DNA from: Solea solea
Taxonomy: Eukaryota; Chordata; Actinopteri; Pleuronectiformes; Soleidae
Assembly: GCF_958295425.1 (NCBI RefSeq)
Contig: NC_081146.1
Span: forward strand, 1,405,001 to 1,469,000
Length of the DNA stretch: 64,000 nucleotides
Direction of reading: 5' to 3'
Shown: piece after piece, positions 58,970-64,000 of the stretch
Layout of the letters: each line of letters begins with the position of its first letter
Position numbering within the stretch: position 1 is the stretch's first letter
Position numbers and translations under genes: made by a program
The notes under the pieces: model-generated
Told to the model about the DNA's origin: nothing
Database searches by the model: none
Seen by the model: the letters and a program-made list of their open reading frames with translations, nothing else

Positions 58970-60518
58970 AAAGCTGCAAGCAGCGTTGTACGGGACCTCG
59001 CGGCCGCCACCCTCTACCGGCATGTCATGTATAACGTGGGCTCTGGCCGGGTTCCTTATCTCGCATGTGAAGTTTAGTGCAGATTGGTCGACGTATGGCA
59101 ATGTTACGGGTCACTTCCTGTCTGGGAGACCTACTTCCTGTGTGCAGGTCATGGTTTGCAAACATGTTCAGGGCGGGCCCTTGGTCTCACATATCAAGTT
59201 TTGGGCCGATTGGTCAATGTTTGGCAGAGTTAAAGGGCACTTCCTGTTTTGGGCGACCTACTTCCTGTGTGCAGGTCATGTCTTGCAGATGTGTTCAGGG
59301 CGGGCCCATGGTCTCACATATCAAGTTTTGGGCCGATTGGTCAATGTTTGGCGGAGTTAAAGGGCACTTCCTGTTTCAGGCGCCCTACTTCCTGTGTGCA
59401 GGTGATATCTTGCAGATGTGTTCAGGGCAGGCCCTTGGTACCACGTATCAATTTTGGAGCTGATTGGTCAATGTACGGGCAAATGACAAGGCACTTCCTG
59501 TTTCAGGCACCCTACTTCCTGTGTGCAGGTGATGTCTTGCAGACGTGTTCAGGGCAGGCCCTTAGTCTCACATATTAAGTTTCGGGCCGATTGGTCAATG
59601 TTTGGTGAAGTTAAATGGCACTTCCTGTTTCGGGCGACCTACTTCCTGTGTGCAGGTGATGTCTTGCAGACGTGTTCAGGGCGGGCCCTTGGTCGCACGT
59701 ATCAAGTTTGGGGCCGATTGGTCAATGTTTGGTGAAGTTAAAGGGCACTTCCTGTTTCAGAGGATCTACTTCCTGTGTGCAGGTGATGTCTTGCATACGT
59801 GTTCAGGGCGGGCACATGGTCTCATATATCAAGTTTTGGGCCAATCGGTAAATTTTTGGGCGAGTTACAGGGCACTTCCTGTTTAGCGGCGAAACGCGAT
59901 AATCAAAATGGCCGACATCGTGTTGGGGTCAAGTTCGCATTCGTAGACGTGTTCAGGGGCGGGGTCTCGAGTCACGTATGAAGTTTCGTGTGGATAGGCC
60001 AAAGTATGGCGAAGTTATAGCACACGTGTTGTTTCGTGGCGAGCCGCCGAAATTCGCCAAAATTCCGATGGCTGCCGTGGCCACGCCCCTTTGAATCTGC
60101 GAAAGTTTTCTATAACTTTTGATCTTGGATGGGTTTGGAACAATTTGACGCGTTTTGCGCGTTGCTTCGATGAACGCCCTCAGACAAGTTCGTTCAGTTA
60201 CGAAACTTGTAAAACGCCAAGATGGACGCCAAATCCAAGATGGCCGACTTCCTGTTGAGTCGAGGTCATGGTGTCAAAAGGATTTTTTGTTCGGCTTGCG
60301 CCGAACAATCACCCCTCCGAGTTTCGGGAAATTCGGTAAAACTAAATTTTGCCTGCTCCATAGGCAGTGACCTGTGGGGGCGCTAGTGAGCCATTTTGCA
60401 TTGGTTTTTCGCAATTCCACAAATTTATCGAATTTTTCGGCAGTTCTGATGTGCGTGCCAATTTTCGTCCGTTTTCACGCTGGTTCAGGGGGTCAAATTC
60501 GAGATTCCCCGCGGAGAA
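58970..60518 (+). mobile_element. Second non-autonomous family (AAGCTGCAAGCAGC terminus)
   Basis: It opens with AAGCTGCAAGCAGCG, a short hairpin (GCTG CAAG CAGC) comparable to the TACCGCAAGCGGTA hairpin of the array units. A 127-bp minisatellite and a tail follow (CAAGATGGACGCC, AATCCAAGATGGCCGACTTCCTG and GGGGGCGCTAGTGAGCC near 60376), ending at (AAT)n. Module content and word use are clearly related to the array units. Open frames in the minisatellite arise from its period and are not genes. Confidence 0.75.
59095..59885 (+). repeat. 127-bp minisatellite, seven copies
   Basis: The word CACTTCCTGT recurs at 59112, 59238, 59365, 59492, 59619, 59746 and 59873, that is, at 126-127-bp spacing. 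Each copy also has CTACTTCCTGTGTGCAGG and GTTCAGGGCGGGCC. Each array unit keeps a single related copy (for example 12595-12670). Confidence 0.95.
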
Positions 60519-60543
60519 AAATAATAATAATAATAATAATAAT
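60519..60543. repeat. (AAT)n microsatellite
   Basis: Eight AAT triplets close the second family. This is the same kind of sequence that joins the array units. Confidence 0.95.
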
Positions 60544-60741
60544 TCCTAGAATAACAATATGTCCTCGCCCACTGCGTGGGCTCGGACCCTACGCGCACTG
60601 TGTGCGTGCCCGGTCCTCGGTCCTTGCACACTACTGTGTTAGTGCCCGTCCTAGGTCCTTGCACACTGCTGTGTGAGTGCTCGGTCCATGTTGCTAGAAT
60701 TACAATAGGTCCTCGCACACTGTGTGAGTGCTCGGTCCCTA
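60544..60741 (+). repeat. Hairpin modules with GTCC/GGAC stems
   Basis: AACAATATGTCCTCGCCCAC, then TGC, then GTGGGCTCGGACCCTA is one hairpin. TTACAATAGGTCCTCGCACAC with GTGTGAGTGCTCGGTCCCTAA (near 60699-60741) is another, and two degenerate copies lie between them. They have the same layout as the GGGTTC/GAACCC modules that follow but different stem sequences. Confidence 0.75.
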
Positions 60742-61130
60742 ATAACTCTTACGATTACAATAGGGTTCTTGCAACCAAGTTGCTCGAACCCTAATAATCT
60801 TAGCGATTACAATAGGGTTCTTGCGCAACCAAGTTGCTCGAACCCTAATAACTCTTACGATTACAATAGGGTTCTTGCAACCTTGTTGCTCGAACCCTAA
60901 TAATAATAAAAAGAATAATCTTCACAGTTTCAATAGGGTTCTTGCAACCAAGTTGCTCGAACCCTAATAATCTTAGCGATTACAATAGGGTTCTTGCAAC
61001 CAGTTGCTCGAACCCTAATAACTCTTACGATTACAATAGGGTTCTTGCAACCTTGTTGCTCGAACCCTAATAACTCTTACGATTACAATAGGGTTCTTGC
61101 GCAACCTTGTTGCTGCTCGAACCCTAATAA
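60742..61130 (+). repeat. Seven tandem GGGTTC/GAACCC hairpin modules
   Basis: Seven copies of about 50 bases: (C)TTACGATTACAATAGGG, TTCTTGC, a variable AACCAAGTT-like core, then GCTCGAACCCTAATAA. Cores vary (AACCAAGTT, GCAACCAAGTT, AACCTTGTT, AACCAGTT) while the pairing arms are kept. Probably nested or stacked 3' ends of short Helentron-type elements. Confidence 0.85.
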
Positions 61131-61307
61131 CATTAATGACAGTCCGATTATGTTATTATAAAATTATCAGACTGTTAAAATAATGTCACTAACATTATAA
61201 TAACATCTAATAACAGTGTAATATCATTAATAAGGAGATAAAATAACGTTAACAACATTATAATAATGTTCATTACGTCTAAAATAATATAATCATGTTA
61301 ATAAGTG
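61131..61307. other. AT-rich 3' flank of the MS4A-like gene
   Basis: ATTATAATAACATTA-type sequence with short inverted repeats. It is presumably the 3'UTR/flank of the minus-strand gene. No clear AATAAA was found on that strand. Confidence 0.5.
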
Positions 61308-62900
61308 TCAGTCATGTCTTACTCGTTGTTGACGTCTGATACTTTTCCCAGAAAAAACACTGACGATGGCGGCGACGCAGAACTGCAGCACGAGCAAGAC
61401 CAGAGTGAGAGAGAGGAGGCCGCTCACCACCCTCTGAAACAACAGCACAGAGGAGTCATGACCCCAGACCTCTGACCTCTGACCCCAGACTGACCTCTGA
61501 CCAGACTGACCTCTGACGATCTCTGACTGACCCCAGACTAACCTCTGACCCCAGACTGACCTCTGACCCCAGACTGACCTCTGACTTCCCTGACTGACCC
61601 CTGACATCCCTGACTAACCTCTGACTGACACCTGACTGACCTCTGACCCCAGACTGACCTCTGACGATCTCTGACTGACCCCAGACTGACCCCAGACTGA
61701 CCTCTGACCCCAGACTGACCTCTGACTTCCCTGACTGACCCCTAACATCCCTGACTGACCTCTGACCCCTGACATCCCTGACTAACCTCTGACTGACACC
61801 TGACTGACCTCTGACCCCGGCTCAGTCGTTACTTACGTCCAGTAACCACAGCTTGCCGACACAGTTGGACTTCCCCTCGTCCTCGTTGATGATGTCATCA
61901 CACATGATCACAGACAGCGGCGAATCACAGAGCAGCCAGCTGACGTAGACCGCACCCACAACACTGACCACCACGCTGACCACGTTGGATACGAGAGTCG
62001 CCCACACCTGCACGACAGCAGCAAGAATGAAGCTCCGCCCACACTGACTGTGACATCATCACCAGGTAACAAACAAACTCACGTGTTTCACTGAAGGACG
62101 ACTTCCTGCCGCCACGACCACAGAGCCCGACGCCACAAACTGGAACCACATGACAACAGAGCCTGTCAAACTCAGGGGTCAAAGGTCAAGAGGTCACACC
62201 GACGCTGAGTGATCGTGTTTACGTACAATAACGGCGACGCACAATGGAGCGTGGGAGACCAGCAGCCGTGAGAGGGCAGAGGTCAAACTGAAGAGGACGC
62301 AGAGCACGCCGAGGAAGATCTGGACCACCTGACCACACACACACACACACACAGGTGTGACGTCATCACAGGTGGGACGTCATCATCACAGGTGCGACGT
62401 CATCACAGGTGTGACATCATCACAGGTGTGACGTCATCACAGGTGCGACGTCATCACAGGTGCGACGTCATCACAGGTGCGACGTCATCACAGGTGCGAC
62501 GTCATCACAGGTGTGACATCATCACAGGTGTGACGTCATCACAGGTGCGACGTCATCACAGGTGTGACGTCATCACAGGTGCGACTATTTTACAGAACAA
62601 ATGAAATCAAAGTTAAGTAAATGTTTCCTGTCTCACCCCGAGGCTGAGAGGGCGCCCCCGCAGGAAGCTGGCGGTCACTGCATCCATTTTGATGGGGGAT
62701 GTGGTTGCACTGGGAGGGGGTGTGGCCTGTTGAGTGGCATTGGTGGAGTTTGCGCCGTTGGCGGCAGGAAGCTGCAGAGGGAAGGCCGATTCACCTCGAG
62801 GGAGGACCTGAGTGATGATCACCACGTCCCCGACTTTGGTGATGGAGGTGGACATCGTGAAAAGGTCAGAGGTCACAGAACCTGAAACACTGGACGACAT
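61308..62900 (-). CDS. MS4A (CD20-like) four-pass membrane protein, five coding exons
   Basis: Minus-strand exons 62900-62637, 62328-62223, 62162-62083, 62007-61837 and 61433-61308 give 248 residues with consistent phases and GT-AG introns. An in-frame TGA lies just upstream of the start MSSSVSG. Residues 1-88 are a cytosolic, Thr/Ser/Pro-rich tail. The four membrane segments are VVQIFLGVLCVLFSLTSAL, SVVMWFQFVASGSVVVAA, LVSNVVSVVVSVVGAVYVSW and GLLSLTLVLLVLQFCVAAIV. The loop between TM3 and TM4 has Cys residues (LCDSPLSVIMCDD...SNCVGK), and a short basic tail (GKSIRRQQRVRHD) ends it. Length, exon pattern and topology are those of the MS4A family, whose members act in plasma-membrane signalling and ion flux. 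I cannot assign the member. The donor of exon 2 could instead be four bases earlier, but only GTAAAC at 62222 keeps frame. Confidence 0.85.
61455..61815. repeat. CTGACC-rich minisatellite in MS4A intron 4
   Basis: Repeats of CTGACCTCTGACCCCAGA and shorter variants, about 20 copies of mixed length. It fills most of the 403-base intron and leaves the splice sites clear. Confidence 0.9.
62330..62586. repeat. 17-bp CRE-containing minisatellite in MS4A intron 1
   Basis: A short CA run is followed by 13-14 copies of a 17-base unit, CATCACAGGTGCGACGT. At least four copies carry the perfect CREB/ATF palindrome TGACGTCA; others read CGACGTCA or TGACATCA. Confidence 0.92.
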
Positions 62901-64000
62901 TGGAGCAGAAATAAGTCACGACAAAAATTGATGTTATATTGATATAATGATCAATAACTCATGATCATATTATTACACAATAAACGCCACATTCTTTCAA
63001 TCTTCAACTCTAATTCACTTTAGGAAGGTTTTACAAATGTGGAACTATTACTATAACTATTAAAAATATAAAGATCTACAGAGGCCTGTGTCCATGTGTC
63101 CATGTCTCCAGATGTCCCGTGTCCATGTCTCCAGGTGTCCTGTGGACACTTTTAGAGGCGTCTCTTTTACTTTTTTGCTTAATGAGAAAATTGCTCTTTG
63201 GGCAGCATGAGTTTATTTGTTGCAGTACCACGAGTGGCCACTGGAAAAAAACTGACTTCAAGGCAGAGGGGGCGGAGCTACATCCATGGTTTAGCAAACT
63301 CCACGTGTGACGCAGCAATAAATGATTCACTGTTTGATCTAAACATGGCACCATAAAACATAAACGCATTATACCTTATTTTATTAAAGACTTAAACAAA
63401 CAACGACCTTGAACTTCACGTTTCAACCACCAGTTTTTCTATTTAAGCGAAAATAAGTCGATGAATCAGATTATACCATAAACCGAATTCATCGGTGAAC
63501 CCTGTTGAGTCACACAGCAGATTATATACGAGTATGAGTCTGAACAACGTGCTGAGAACAGCTGAACAACATTAAATCTGATTAAATGTCAATGGAGTCT
63601 GGTGAAGCCTTGGTTCTAGGGCGGAACGCTGTGTCGCTAAACGCAGAAATAAAACCGGGAATCTAAACTGCGTTACGCTTAATAAACGTGACAGGAAGTG
63701 AAGTTTACCTGCAGTAAAGTCGCTGTTTTCACGCTTTTCTTTTCTTCCAACAACAACAACAACACTCCGTTTTCTCTCCTTTTTAACATCTGTTTCTCCT
63801 CCCTAAAGTGTTGCGTTCAGGTGCTTCACTGTACTGTCGTAAATCTGAACTGTAACCCGGTGGAAGCCATTCACTGTTTATTTCGCTATACTTTACCGCT
63901 TTTAGACATGAAAGTGAATGAATGCGTGAATCCGTGTGTGTTCGTGTTTCTAGTGTGAACCATTAAAACACCACATGGTCTAAACCGGACCAGGTTCTTC
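62901..64000 (-). promoter_or_regulatory. Upstream region of the MS4A-like gene, possible non-coding exon
   Basis: No coding frame was recognised. On the minus strand a donor-like CTGCAG|GTAAACTT at about 63711/63700 could end a 5'UTR exon of this gene. I could not find a convincing acceptor directly before the start codon, so this is weak. 62930-63080 is AT-rich. 63082-63160 has short CATGTCTCCAG repeats. A (CAA)n run is at 63749-63764. Confidence 0.3.

Noticed and set aside
59077..59886. Overlapping 90-128-residue plus frames with repeated Cys and Gly
   Set aside because: They come from the 127-bp minisatellite, whose period is not a multiple of three and so repeats in all frames.
60742..61130. 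CRISPR-like array
   Set aside because: The repeated units are hairpins joined directly by TAATAA. There are no unique spacers of constant length, and the sequence is an animal genome.
1..64000. tRNA, rRNA or known small RNA genes
   Set aside because: I looked for tRNA A/B boxes and rRNA-like stretches while reading and saw none convincing. A covariance-model scan would settle this.

Overview
The window is animal genomic DNA, most likely from a teleost fish. Genes are split by GT-AG introns. CR1/L2-type LINE and Ty3/Gypsy fragments of fish type are present, along with many microsatellites, and there is a five-exon MS4A (CD20-like) membrane-protein gene. No bacterial operon, rRNA, tRNA or CRISPR array was recognised.

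Layout. 1-8430 is ordinary host DNA crowded with decayed elements: a possible minus-strand first exon and promoter (189-545), a 4.3-kb region bounded by long inverted repeats (855-5185), decayed LINE and Gypsy fragments, a second LINE on the minus strand (5850-7190), an L2-type LINE tail (7200-7830) and a perfect 42-bp palindrome (8128-8169). 8437-40858 is a head-to-tail array of eight non-coding units of 3.5-4.8 kb, each opening with a foldback terminus and ending in a GAA/AAT microsatellite. 40859-58969 starts with the same unit terminus, continues into a large coding core, and ends in the same 3' sequence as the array units. 58970-61130 holds a related second family with a 127-bp minisatellite, followed by a run of short hairpin modules. 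61308-62900 is the MS4A-like gene on the minus strand. Its first intron holds a CRE-rich 17-bp minisatellite and its fourth a CTGACC-rich one.

The centrepiece is a Helentron-type (Helitron-like) transposon gene at 44217-54662. I read it as 13 coding exons: twelve short exons encode an SGNH/GDSL esterase domain with a basic, proline-rich tail, and they splice in frame into a 7.5-kb uninterrupted last exon. That exon carries two SUMO-interaction-like motifs, a herpesvirus-tegument-like cysteine protease fold, an OTU cysteine protease, six 18-residue repeats, a Cys-rich region, the HUH Rep endonuclease, a PIF1-type helicase and a C-terminal EEP/APE-like endonuclease. The predicted protein is about 2,914 residues with all recognised catalytic motifs present, so it looks recent and possibly active.

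My main inference is that the coding segment and the array are one system. The autonomous element would span about 40859-58969, and the 3.5-4.8-kb units would be internally deleted derivatives that share its ends and were amplified in tandem by rolling-circle replication. The units are also packed with matches to the CTCF core motif (about ten per unit) and with about thirty exact YY1 motifs, so the locus could act as a very dense architectural-protein binding array. Both ideas come from reading the sequence and can be tested by alignment and ChIP data.
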